This document shows, in pieces, positions 1 to 7,270 of a DNA stretch of 64,000 nt (position 1 is its first letter; every line of letters starts with the position of its first letter). The DNA is from Clostridia bacterium (lineage in GTDB: Bacteria; Bacillota; Clostridia; Christensenellales; Borkfalkiaceae). The notes under the pieces are model-generated. The model saw only the letters and a program-made list of their open reading frames with translations. It was not told the DNA's origin and made no database searches. The stretch covers positions 62,001-126,000 of the forward strand of contig JAFVYV010000005.1 of NCBI GenBank assembly GCA_017508485.1, written 5' to 3'. A program made the translations under genes and the position numbers.

Positions 1-1182
1 AATATGCAAAGTCCTGACAGAACTTTAAGGGAAAAGACCTTTAAGGAATACTACAAGGCGTATGAAAAACTTATAAACACAATTGCGTCAACCTACTACG
101 GCAACGTAAAAAAGGACGTTTTTATAAAAAATGCAAGAAAGTACAATTCTTGTTTAGAAATGGCACTTCTTGATGAAGACGTTGACGTAAAAGTTTATGA
201 AAACTTAATTTCATCAGTTGGCGACAACTTAAAATTTTTGCATAGATATATGGAACTAAAAAAGAAGGCGCTTTCACTTCCTGACCTTCATTTTTACGAT
301 ATATACACACCTATCATTGAAAACAAAGACTTTAAGTTAGAGTATGAAGAAGCCTACGCTTTCGCTATGGAAGGGTTAAAACCTTTAGGGGACGAATACC
401 AAGCCCTATTAAAAAAAGCGTTTGATGAAAGGTGGATAGACGTTTATGAAACGGACGGCAAAAGAAGTGGTGCATATAGCACGGCAATTTATGGAGTACA
501 TCCTTACGTTTTACTAAACTACAAAAAGACCACGCACGATATTTTTACAATCGTACACGAACTAGGTCATAGCCTACACTCATACTACTCAAACAAAACA
601 CAATGCTACCAAAAAGCCGACTATAAAATATTCGTAGCAGAAGTAGCAAGTACGGTTAACGAAGTGCTTTTATTAAAACATATTTTAAGCACGGTAGAAG
701 ATATTGACCTTAAAAAATACGTTCTATCATACTTTTTAGAAATGATAAGAACAACTTTATTTAGACAAACGCAGTTTGCAGAATTTGAATATGAAGCACA
801 CAAAATGGTAGAAGAAGGACAACCACTTACTAAAGAAATTTTGTCTGACAAATATTTAGAACTAAACAAAAAATATTACGGAAGTGCTTTAACTTACGAT
901 AAAGAAATATCTTTAGAGTGGTCAAGAATACCACATTTTTACAGAGCATTTTACGTTTATAAATACGCAACTGGCATAACTGCAGCAATTTCTATTGCAG
1001 ATAGAATATTAAACGAAAAAGACGGGTTAAAAGACTACTTTAACTTCTTATCATCAGGGGGTAGTAGCGACCCTGTTAGTTTATTAAAACTTGCGGGAAT
1101 TGATTTAGAAACAAAAGAGCCTTTTGATAAGGCAATGAAAACGTTTGAAGATATTTTAACTGAACTTGAAAATCTTCTATAG
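1..1182 (+). CDS. pepF: Oligoendopeptidase F (M3 metallopeptidase), 5' end outside the window
   Basis: C-terminal two-thirds of a cytosolic M3-family zinc peptidase that cuts short peptides. The reading frame is open to the first base of the window, so the start lies upstream; roughly 200 residues are missing compared with the usual length near 600. The zinc site is seen as HELGH, residues 185-189 counted from the first Met in the window, and the further Glu ligand of the family fits the segment FVAEVAS about 20 residues later. The C-terminal helical part looks complete. The next gene starts 8 bases after the stop, with a GGAG element in between, so the two are likely cotranscribed. The family assignment is firm; peptide specificity cannot be read from the sequence. 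Confidence 0.93.
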   Translation, partial: NMQSPDRTLREKTFKEYYKAYEKLINTIASTYYGNVKKDVFIKNARKYNSCLEMALLDEDVDVKVYENLISSVGDNLKFLHRYMELKKKALSLPDLHFYDIYTPIIENKDFKLEYEEAYAFAMEGLKPLGDEYQALLKKAFDERWIDVYETDGKRSGAYSTAIYGVHPYVLLNYKKTTHDIFTIVHELGHSLHSYYSNKTQCYQKADYKIFVAEVASTVNEVLLLKHILSTVEDIDLKKYVLSYFLEMIRTTLFRQTQFAEFEYEAHKMVEEGQPLTKEILSDKYLELNKKYYGSALTYDKEISLEWSRIPHFYRAFYVYKYATGITAAISIADRILNEKDGLKDYFNFLSSGGSSDPVSLLKLAGIDLETKEPFDKAMKTFEDILTELENLL

Positions 1183-1190
1183 GAGAAAAA

Positions 1191-1700
1191 ATGGTAAAAG
1201 CAACCTACAAAAACAATTTAGAAGAATACAAAAAGTATTTTACACACACAATTTTCAACCTAAACGGTGGCAAAAAAACGCTTATAATTTTAGGTGCAAT
1301 AGTGTTAGCGCTGGTAGGAATATCATTTTTATTTCCTATTTTGTTCGTTTTAGCAATTTTGTTTGCAATAGTATTTCTTTTCAAAGTTTTGGGCTATCGT
1401 GGTGGAATAAACAAACACCTAAAAACGATAGAAAAGAACTATAAAGAATTTGAAAAGAACTCAAACGAATACGAATTTTATGAAGAAAACTTTTTTGTTA
1501 TAAATAAAAAAGGCAAAACGGAAGCAAAGTATGAAGACTTAATAAGGGTAGAAGAAACAAAAGAATTTTTCTACCTATACGTAACAAAAGTATTAGCGTA
1601 TATTATAAAGAAAAGCGGTATACAAGAAGGCAGTAGTGAAGAACTATCACTAATATTAAAAAACGCAGTAAAAGAAAAGTACAAAAGAAGGGGTAAATAA
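1191..1700 (+). CDS. YcxB-like small membrane protein
   Basis: A 169-residue protein with two adjacent hydrophobic segments (about residues 31-50 and 51-70), joined by a very short turn, followed by a charged cytosolic C-terminal half. The pattern of two membrane helices plus a soluble domain containing 'YEDLIRVEETKEFFYLY' and a later 'KKSGI' resembles the YcxB-like family, whose function is unknown. It lies 8 bases after pepF behind GGAG and 2 bases before dnaB, so it is part of a tight rightward operon. Nothing suggests an enzymatic site. The membrane topology is clear; the family name is a judgement by eye. Confidence 0.6.
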   Translation: MVKATYKNNLEEYKKYFTHTIFNLNGGKKTLIILGAIVLALVGISFLFPILFVLAILFAIVFLFKVLGYRGGINKHLKTIEKNYKEFEKNSNEYEFYEENFFVINKKGKTEAKYEDLIRVEETKEFFYLYVTKVLAYIIKKSGIQEGSSEELSLILKNAVKEKYKRRGK

Positions 1701-1702
1701 TT

Positions 1703-3172
1703 ATGGCAAAGGCAAAAACCAATGAAATGCCACATACATTAGAGGCAGAACAAGCATTATTAGGTTGTCTATTAATAGATAACGACATACAGTTAGACCT
1801 TTTAAGCAAATTAACGACTGATGATTTTTACGTAGAATCACACAAATATATTTTAGAAGGTATGAAGGAAATTAACAGACAACACAAGTCTGTTGACCTA
1901 GTTACCTTAGTAGACCAACTAGAAAAAACGGCACAACTATCAACAATCGGTGGTATCAGTTATCTAACCGACTTAACGGAAATTATGCCGTCAACTGCAA
2001 ACTATAACCACTATTTTGACATAGTTAAAAGGGATAGCGTACTTAGAAAGTTAATTAAAGCCTCAACTGAAATCATAAAGGACGCAACTGATAGCCAAAA
2101 TCAAGATGAAACTTTAGCCTTTGCAGAAAAGGCAATTTACGATATCGCTGAAAGCGTTGACTCATCTTCAGTTCAAAAAATTAACGAAATTTTACCTTTA
2201 GTTATCAGTAAGTTTGACAAAATTAGTAAAGATAAAAACGCATTTAAGGGGTTAAACACAAGGTTTACTTCATTAGACTATATAACAAACGGTCTTCAAC
2301 CGTCAGACCTTATCCTAATCGCCGCAAGACCAAGTATGGGTAAAACTTCATTTGCTATGAATATAGTAGAAAATATTGCCGCATACTCAGACAAAGTTTG
2401 TATGGTTTTCTCACTAGAAATGAGTAGAGAACAATTAGTACAAAGAATGATTTGTTCAATGGCAGGTGTAAACTCTAAAAAGGCGTTAAGGGGTGAACTT
2501 AGTAAAGAAGACTGGATAAAGTTTGCAAAAGCCGAAGCGCAACTATCAAAAGCAAAAATTTATATTGACGACTCTTCAATGATAACTCCAGCCGAAATGC
2601 TTTCAAAGTGTAGAAGATTAAAAAATAAAGTAGGCTTAGACCTAATAATGATTGACTACATACAATTAATGAACGGAAGTGGCAAAAAGGGTGTTGACAA
2701 TAGACAACAAGAAATTGCAGAAATTTCAAGAATGTTAAAGATAATGGCAAAAGAAATTAACGTTCCTGTAATTGCCTTATCACAATTATCAAGAAGCGTA
2801 GAATCAAGACAAGGTCATAGACCACAACTATCAGACCTTCGTGAATCAGGTGCAATAGAACAAGATGCCGATATCGTAATGTTTATCCATAGACCTGATA
2901 GAAGTGCAACTAAAGAAGAAATTGAAAAGAATCAAATTAAACCAAACGTAGCCGAAATTATAGTAGCAAAACATAGAAACGGTGAAGTAGGTTCATTTGA
3001 ATTATACTTTAAGGGTGAATGTACTAAGTTCGTTAACCTATCAAAGGATGAAGAACCTGCGTTTAGCAAACCAAAAGCAAGTTATGAAGAGCAAAACGCA
3101 CCTATTAACAACGAACCAATGCCAACAGATTACGACGTACCACCTGAAGAAGACGACGGTTTAGAATATTAA
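1703..3172 (+). CDS. dnaB: Replicative DNA helicase DnaB
   Basis: The hexameric helicase that unwinds DNA ahead of the replisome (called DnaC in B. subtilis). At 489 residues it is somewhat longer than the usual 440-460. The N-terminal DnaB domain occupies about residues 10-110, and the RecA-like motor follows a linker. Walker A is ARPSMGKTS (208-216) and Walker B is LIMIDY (314-319). The late motif with RESGAIEQDAD is the family's H4-like element. The extra length is a C-terminal tail of about 40 residues, rich in Glu, Pro and Asp (from about 450). The start is fixed by an AGAAGGGG ribosome site overlapping the end of the preceding gene. tsaC follows after 3 bases. Identification is firm. 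Confidence 0.97.
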   Translation: MAKAKTNEMPHTLEAEQALLGCLLIDNDIQLDLLSKLTTDDFYVESHKYILEGMKEINRQHKSVDLVTLVDQLEKTAQLSTIGGISYLTDLTEIMPSTANYNHYFDIVKRDSVLRKLIKASTEIIKDATDSQNQDETLAFAEKAIYDIAESVDSSSVQKINEILPLVISKFDKISKDKNAFKGLNTRFTSLDYITNGLQPSDLILIAARPSMGKTSFAMNIVENIAAYSDKVCMVFSLEMSREQLVQRMICSMAGVNSKKALRGELSKEDWIKFAKAEAQLSKAKIYIDDSSMITPAEMLSKCRRLKNKVGLDLIMIDYIQLMNGSGKKGVDNRQQEIAEISRMLKIMAKEINVPVIALSQLSRSVESRQGHRPQLSDLRESGAIEQDADIVMFIHRPDRSATKEEIEKNQIKPNVAEIIVAKHRNGEVGSFELYFKGECTKFVNLSKDEEPAFSKPKASYEEQNAPINNEPMPTDYDVPPEEDDGLEY

Positions 3173-3175
3173 TTA

Positions 3176-4162
3176 ATGACAAAAATATTAAAAGCAACTA
3201 AAAACAACTTAATAAAAGCAAAAGAACTTCTTTTAAATGGTGAATTAGTTGGTTTTCCAACCGAAACTGTGTATGGTTTAGGTGCAGACGGCACGAATAA
3301 AAGAGCCGTTAGTGAAATTTACAAGGTAAAAGGTAGACCAAGCGATAACCCTTTAATTGCGCACGTGCATAAAGATTACGACCTAACCAAACTTGTAAAA
3401 AATATTAGACCGTATGCGTTAGACTTAATAAAAGCATATACGCCGGGGCCACTTACTTTGGTTTTTGAAAGTAAAGGGGTTGTCGTAGATGAAGCAACTT
3501 GTGGATTAAACACTTTGGCAATAAGAATGCCTGAAAAAAAGGAAGCGCAAGAACTATTAAAAATGGTAGATATTCCTATCGTTGCACCATCTGCAAACCT
3601 ATCAAAACACGTAAGCCCAGTAACTGCCGAACACGTTTATAACGACTTTAACGGTAAAATTCCGTTGATTATAGACGGTGGCAAGTGTGAAGGTGGAATA
3701 GAAAGCACCGTTTTAGACGTAACTGGTGAAGTGCCTGAAATTTTAAGGGCAGGGCTAATCACTAAAGAAATGATTGAAAAGGTGGTTGGTGCTTGTAAGG
3801 TTGCTGTTCATAAGGAAGGTGAAAAGGCAAAATCACCAGGAGTTATGTATACTCACTATAGACCAAGAACGGAAACGGCGTTATTTACGATAGATGAAAT
3901 AGAAAAAGGGTTAGCGCTATACGAAAAATATGTAAAAGAAGGCAAAAAACCTTACTTTATGTGTGATGAAAGCGTAGCCGAAAAATTAGTTGGTAAAAAC
4001 CTATTATCTTTAGGTAAAACGGATAAAGAAATTGCTTCTAACCTATACTACAAGTTAAGGGAAGGGGAAGAAAAGGCAGATATAATCATAGCGATTGAGC
4101 CAAATGGTTCAAACGGCATATATGAAGGAATATTAAACCGTTTAAGGAGAGCGTGTAGGTAA
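3176..4162 (+). CDS. tsaC: L-threonylcarbamoyladenylate synthase, Sua5/YwlC type
   Basis: Makes threonylcarbamoyl-AMP from threonine, bicarbonate and ATP, the first step of t6A modification at position 37 of tRNAs that read ANN codons. The YrdC domain covers about residues 10-195, with the nucleotide-binding pattern around FPTETVYGLG, the basic KVKGRPSDNPL and the later SANLS. The remaining 130 residues form the extra C-terminal domain that separates Sua5 from the short TsaC form. It follows dnaB by 3 bases and abuts ywlE. The order Sua5-YwlE-RpiB is the same as ywlC-ywlE-ywlF in B. subtilis, with ywlD missing, which supports the call. Function is confident from family knowledge. Confidence 0.95.
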   Translation: MTKILKATKNNLIKAKELLLNGELVGFPTETVYGLGADGTNKRAVSEIYKVKGRPSDNPLIAHVHKDYDLTKLVKNIRPYALDLIKAYTPGPLTLVFESKGVVVDEATCGLNTLAIRMPEKKEAQELLKMVDIPIVAPSANLSKHVSPVTAEHVYNDFNGKIPLIIDGGKCEGGIESTVLDVTGEVPEILRAGLITKEMIEKVVGACKVAVHKEGEKAKSPGVMYTHYRPRTETALFTIDEIEKGLALYEKYVKEGKKPYFMCDESVAEKLVGKNLLSLGKTDKEIASNLYYKLREGEEKADIIIAIEPNGSNGIYEGILNRLRRACR

Positions 4163-4603
4163 ATGATAAAAATTTTGTTTGTTTGCACGGGCAATACGTG
4201 CAGAAGCCCAATGGCAGAATTTATACTTAAACAAAAACTTAAATGGGCAGGAATAAAAAACGTAAGGGTATCGTCAGCAGGATTAAATACTGAAGACGGA
4301 CTACCTATGAACGAAAACAGCAAAAAAGCGTTAAAACTTTTAGGTATACCGTATAGGACTTTTAAGTCAAAAAGAATAAATGAAAGTTTGATAGAAAAAA
4401 GTACCTACGTTATATGTATGACCAAGTCGCACAAACTTTACTTAAAAGAGTTTGAAAATGTTTATACGTTTACTGACTTAACTGGTATAGAAGAAGTTTT
4501 AGACCCATATGGACAAGGCTTAGATGCATACGTACAAACTTCCCATCAACTTGAAGATGGATGCAATATATTAATGAAACATATTTTTGGAGGATTACTT
4601 TAA
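4163..4603 (+). CDS. ywlE: Low-molecular-weight protein tyrosine/arginine phosphatase (YwlE family)
   Basis: A 146-residue cytosolic phosphatase of the LMW-PTP fold. The catalytic loop is CTGNTCRS near the N terminus (C8 to R14), the CX5R signature, and the general-acid Asp is in DPYGQG near the C terminus. In B. subtilis YwlE removes phosphate from arginine and opposes McsB. mcsB lies 2 kb downstream in the same direction here, so an arginine-phosphatase role is attractive but inferred. The Thr in CTGNTC is the residue linked to arginine preference in YwlE, which favours that reading over a tyrosine phosphatase. It abuts tsaC and overlaps rpiB by one base. Confidence 0.9.
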   Translation: MIKILFVCTGNTCRSPMAEFILKQKLKWAGIKNVRVSSAGLNTEDGLPMNENSKKALKLLGIPYRTFKSKRINESLIEKSTYVICMTKSHKLYLKEFENVYTFTDLTGIEEVLDPYGQGLDAYVQTSHQLEDGCNILMKHIFGGLL

Positions 4604-5052
4604 TGAAGATTGCAGTAGCAAACGACCACGCAGGAGTAAACTTAAAACCTGCATTACTAGAATACTTAAAGGAAAGAGGGGACGAAGTTATTGACTTTGG
4701 CACAAACGATACTGAAAAGGTTGACTACCCAGAATATTCCTTAAAAGTAGCCCTAGCAGTAAAAAGTGGCGAGGTAGAAAAAGGCATTTTAATTTGTGGA
4801 ACGGGCATAGGTATGTCAATCGTAGCAAACAAAGTGCCAGGAATAAGATGTGCTTGTTGTAGTGAAGTTTTTTCAGCCGAAGTTACTGTAGCACACAACA
4901 ATTCTAACATAATTTCTTTTGGTGGCAGAGTTGTTGATGAAGAAAAGATGAGAGAAATGGTAAGGGTCTTTTTAGACACAAAGTTTATAGGTGGAAGACA
5001 CCAAGTAAGAGTTGACAAAATAACTGAAGTAGAAAAGACTTTTTCAAAATAA
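4603..5052 (+). CDS. rpiB: Ribose-5-phosphate isomerase B
   Basis: Interconverts ribose 5-phosphate and ribulose 5-phosphate in the pentose phosphate pathway. The 149-residue protein starts MKIAVANDHAG and contains CGTGIGMSIVANK, the conserved phosphate/anion-hole region of the RpiB/LacA/LacB family. A Cys lies in the expected catalytic position (LICGTG). I chose the ATG that overlaps the ywlE stop (TAATG) because it is preceded by a good TTGGAGG site and gives the family N terminus; an in-frame upstream ATG would add 14 residues with no homology. The neighbour order tsaC-ywlE-rpiB is conserved in B. subtilis. Confidence 0.95.
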   Translation: MKIAVANDHAGVNLKPALLEYLKERGDEVIDFGTNDTEKVDYPEYSLKVALAVKSGEVEKGILICGTGIGMSIVANKVPGIRCACCSEVFSAEVTVAHNNSNIISFGGRVVDEEKMREMVRVFLDTKFIGGRHQVRVDKITEVEKTFSK

Positions 5053-5077
5053 AATTTTTATTTTAGGAGAAAAACTT

Positions 5078-5953
5078 ATGAAGGTTAAAAAAGCAATTAT
5101 ACCTGCCGCAGGATTAGGTACAAGATTTTTGCCTATAACGAAAGCGATACCAAAGCCAATGCTAACCGTATTAAATAAGCCGGTTATTCAACTAATCGTT
5201 GATGAATTATTAAATTCAGGCATAGAAGATATAGGTATAATCGTTGGCAAAGATGCAGACGTTATAAAAAACCATTTTGCCGACAATTTAGAGTTAGTAA
5301 AAAGGCTAACTGAAGACGGCAAAACCGAACTACTTGAAAGGGTAAACGCAATTAAAGGCAGGGCAAAAATTACCTTTATTGAACAAAAGGTAGCAAACGG
5401 TTTAGCAGGTGCAATAATCGCTGCTGAAGATTTTATAAATAACGAACCTTTTGCAATGCTACTTGGCGATGAATTTTTATATACTGAAAAGGGCAAGAGA
5501 CCTTGCATAGGTCAACTTATTGACGTATTTGAAGAAAGTGGTAAAAACGTACTATCTACTATGGAAGTATCAGATTTAGACGTATCAAAATACGGCAACT
5601 TAGGTATAGAAAAAATTACCGACAAAGTACATAAGGTTTACGACATAGTTGAAAAGCCAACTAACGAACAAAAACTTTCAAACTACGCAATAATAGGTAG
5701 ATACGTTTTTGCAAGTGGTTTAGTAGAAGAATTAAAGAAATTAACTCCAAGAAACAACGAAATATATTTAACGGATACACTTTTAGACTTAGCAAAACAA
5801 GGCAAAGTGTTATCTTATGAATTTGACGCAACAAGATACGACGTAGGCGACCTATTCGGCTACGTAAAAGCAAATATTGAGTTAGCGTTAAAGGAAGAAA
5901 GTTTAGTAGAAGAAACTAAAAAACTTATAAAGGAATTAAACGAAAAAATATAG
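5078..5953 (+). CDS. galU: UTP-glucose-1-phosphate uridylyltransferase
   Basis: Forms UDP-glucose from UTP and glucose 1-phosphate for cell-wall and glycolipid glycosylation. The 291-residue length is normal. The nucleotide-binding start IPAAGLGTRFLPITK and the following KPMLTVLNKPVIQ are the family signature, and a lower-case copy of the active-site region with GDEFLY and VEKP is present. A TAGGAGAAAAA ribosome site precedes the ATG. It sits between rpiB and the mcsA-mcsB-clpC set, where ctsR would be expected in B. subtilis, and only 6 bases separate its stop from the mcsA start. Identification is firm. Confidence 0.95.
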   Translation: MKVKKAIIPAAGLGTRFLPITKAIPKPMLTVLNKPVIQLIVDELLNSGIEDIGIIVGKDADVIKNHFADNLELVKRLTEDGKTELLERVNAIKGRAKITFIEQKVANGLAGAIIAAEDFINNEPFAMLLGDEFLYTEKGKRPCIGQLIDVFEESGKNVLSTMEVSDLDVSKYGNLGIEKITDKVHKVYDIVEKPTNEQKLSNYAIIGRYVFASGLVEELKKLTPRNNEIYLTDTLLDLAKQGKVLSYEFDATRYDVGDLFGYVKANIELALKEESLVEETKKLIKELNEKI

Positions 5954-5959
5954 TTTTTT

Positions 5960-6274
5960 ATGAGAAACAAAGTTTGTCCAAATTGCCATACAAATTTATA
6001 TGATTTTCTAAAAACGGGAATGCTTGGTTGCCCTACTTGTTATCAAGCTTTTAAAGAAGAAGTTAATGAAATGCTTTTAAAAGTACAAGGCAAAACAATC
6101 CACGTTGGTAAAGAGATAAAAAGGGGCGTAGATGAAGAACTTTTAGCCGAGTACGAAAGATTGTTAAAGGAAAAGGAAAGGGCAGGTCTTAATTCACGCT
6201 TTTCTGAAATGGTTTTAATAAATAGCGAACTTGAAATCTTAAAAGAAGAGTTAGAAAGAAGGGGGTTAAGATGA
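5960..6274 (+). CDS. mcsA: McsA-like zinc-finger protein, short form
   Basis: Activator/adaptor of the protein arginine kinase McsB. At 104 residues it is much shorter than B. subtilis McsA (about 185). It keeps the second zinc-binding module (CPNCH at 6-10 and CPTC about 16 residues later, with the flanking YDFLKTGMLG), the central segment with GKTIHVGK, and a C-terminal UVR-like helix (about 65-102). The N-terminal CxxC module is absent and there is no room for it between this ATG and galU. The start has no clear ribosome site, only a T-run; a TATAGT lies 5 bases before the ATG. It overlaps mcsB by 4 bases, which supports the assignment. Confidence 0.85.
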   Translation: MRNKVCPNCHTNLYDFLKTGMLGCPTCYQAFKEEVNEMLLKVQGKTIHVGKEIKRGVDEELLAEYERLLKEKERAGLNSRFSEMVLINSELEILKEELERRGLR

Positions 6275-7266
6275 CGCCTAACAATAACGTAATTTTAAGC
6301 AGAGTTCGTTTAGCAAGGAACTTAAAAGACCACCCTTTTTATATACAAAACAAGGAAAAGGCAAGGGAAATTGTAAAAAAAGTAAATACTGCGTTAGTAA
6401 AGGCAGACACTTTCAACCTTTACTATATGTCAAACCTTTCACCACTTAAACTTGAAGAGATGAAAGAAAGGTATTTAATAAGCCAAAACTTAATAGAAAA
6501 TTATGAAAACGGTGCAGTTTTAATAAATCAAGACGAAAGCGTATCAATAATGGTTCACGAAGAAGACGTAATAAGAGAACAATGTTTTTTACGTGGTTTA
6601 AGAATAAAAGAAGCGTACGAAAAACTTGACAAAATTGATGATGAACTTTCAAAAAAACTGCCTTTTGCCTATGATGAAAGGCTAGGATATTTAACGGCTT
6701 GTCCAACTAACTTAGGCACGGGTTTAAGAGCGTCAGTTATGATGTTTTTACCAGCCCTTACTGAAAGTGGCAAGATAAGAAGCGTAATCAAAAGGGTAAA
6801 AGAATTAGGTTTAACCGTTCGTGGCGTATATGGTGAAGGCAGTAAGGCAGAAGGTTATATGTATCAAATAAGTAACGAAGTTACTTTAGGAATAACAGAA
6901 AGCGATATCATAGAAACGATAACGGAAACTGCAAAAGAGATTGCTGAACTTGAAAGGCGTGTTCAAGAAACTTTCTATCAAAAAAGAAGGTTAGAAACGC
7001 TAGATAGATGCAAAAGGGCATACGGAATATTAACAAATTCAGCATTACTTAGTTATAGCGAATTTTTAGAACTTATGGCAAGTGTAAAACTTGGTGCAAA
7101 CTTAGGGTTCTTAAAATTTAAAAACGTAGAAGCGTTAGACGACATAATTATAAACGCAAGACCAATGATATTATGCTCTGAATACGGCAAAGAACTTTCT
7201 CCAGTAGAAAGGGACGTGTATAGGGCAGAAGTAGTTAACATTAAACTACAAAAAATAAAGGAGTAA
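6271..7266 (+). CDS. mcsB: Protein arginine kinase McsB
   Basis: Phosphorylates arginine residues on damaged or regulatory proteins and thereby tags them for ClpCP. The 331-residue protein has the phosphagen-kinase catalytic fold. The N-terminal VILSRVRLARNL is the ATP-phosphate binding SxRxR region, VHEEDVIREQ occupies the place of the guanidino-binding loop, and CPTNLGTGLRAS is the active-site Cys-containing segment. It is translationally coupled to mcsA (ATGA overlap) and lies 4 bases before clpC, the conserved order. YwlE, its antagonist, is encoded upstream in the same run. Call is firm. Confidence 0.96.
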   Translation: MTPNNNVILSRVRLARNLKDHPFYIQNKEKAREIVKKVNTALVKADTFNLYYMSNLSPLKLEEMKERYLISQNLIENYENGAVLINQDESVSIMVHEEDVIREQCFLRGLRIKEAYEKLDKIDDELSKKLPFAYDERLGYLTACPTNLGTGLRASVMMFLPALTESGKIRSVIKRVKELGLTVRGVYGEGSKAEGYMYQISNEVTLGITESDIIETITETAKEIAELERRVQETFYQKRRLETLDRCKRAYGILTNSALLSYSEFLELMASVKLGANLGFLKFKNVEALDDIIINARPMILCSEYGKELSPVERDVYRAEVVNIKLQKIKE

Positions 7267-7270
7267 ATAA

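Noticed and set aside
1166-1444. 92-codon frame between pepF and the YcxB-like gene
   Set aside because: Overlaps both genes in another frame; the YcxB-like frame has the ribosome site, membrane pattern and homologous C-terminal domain.
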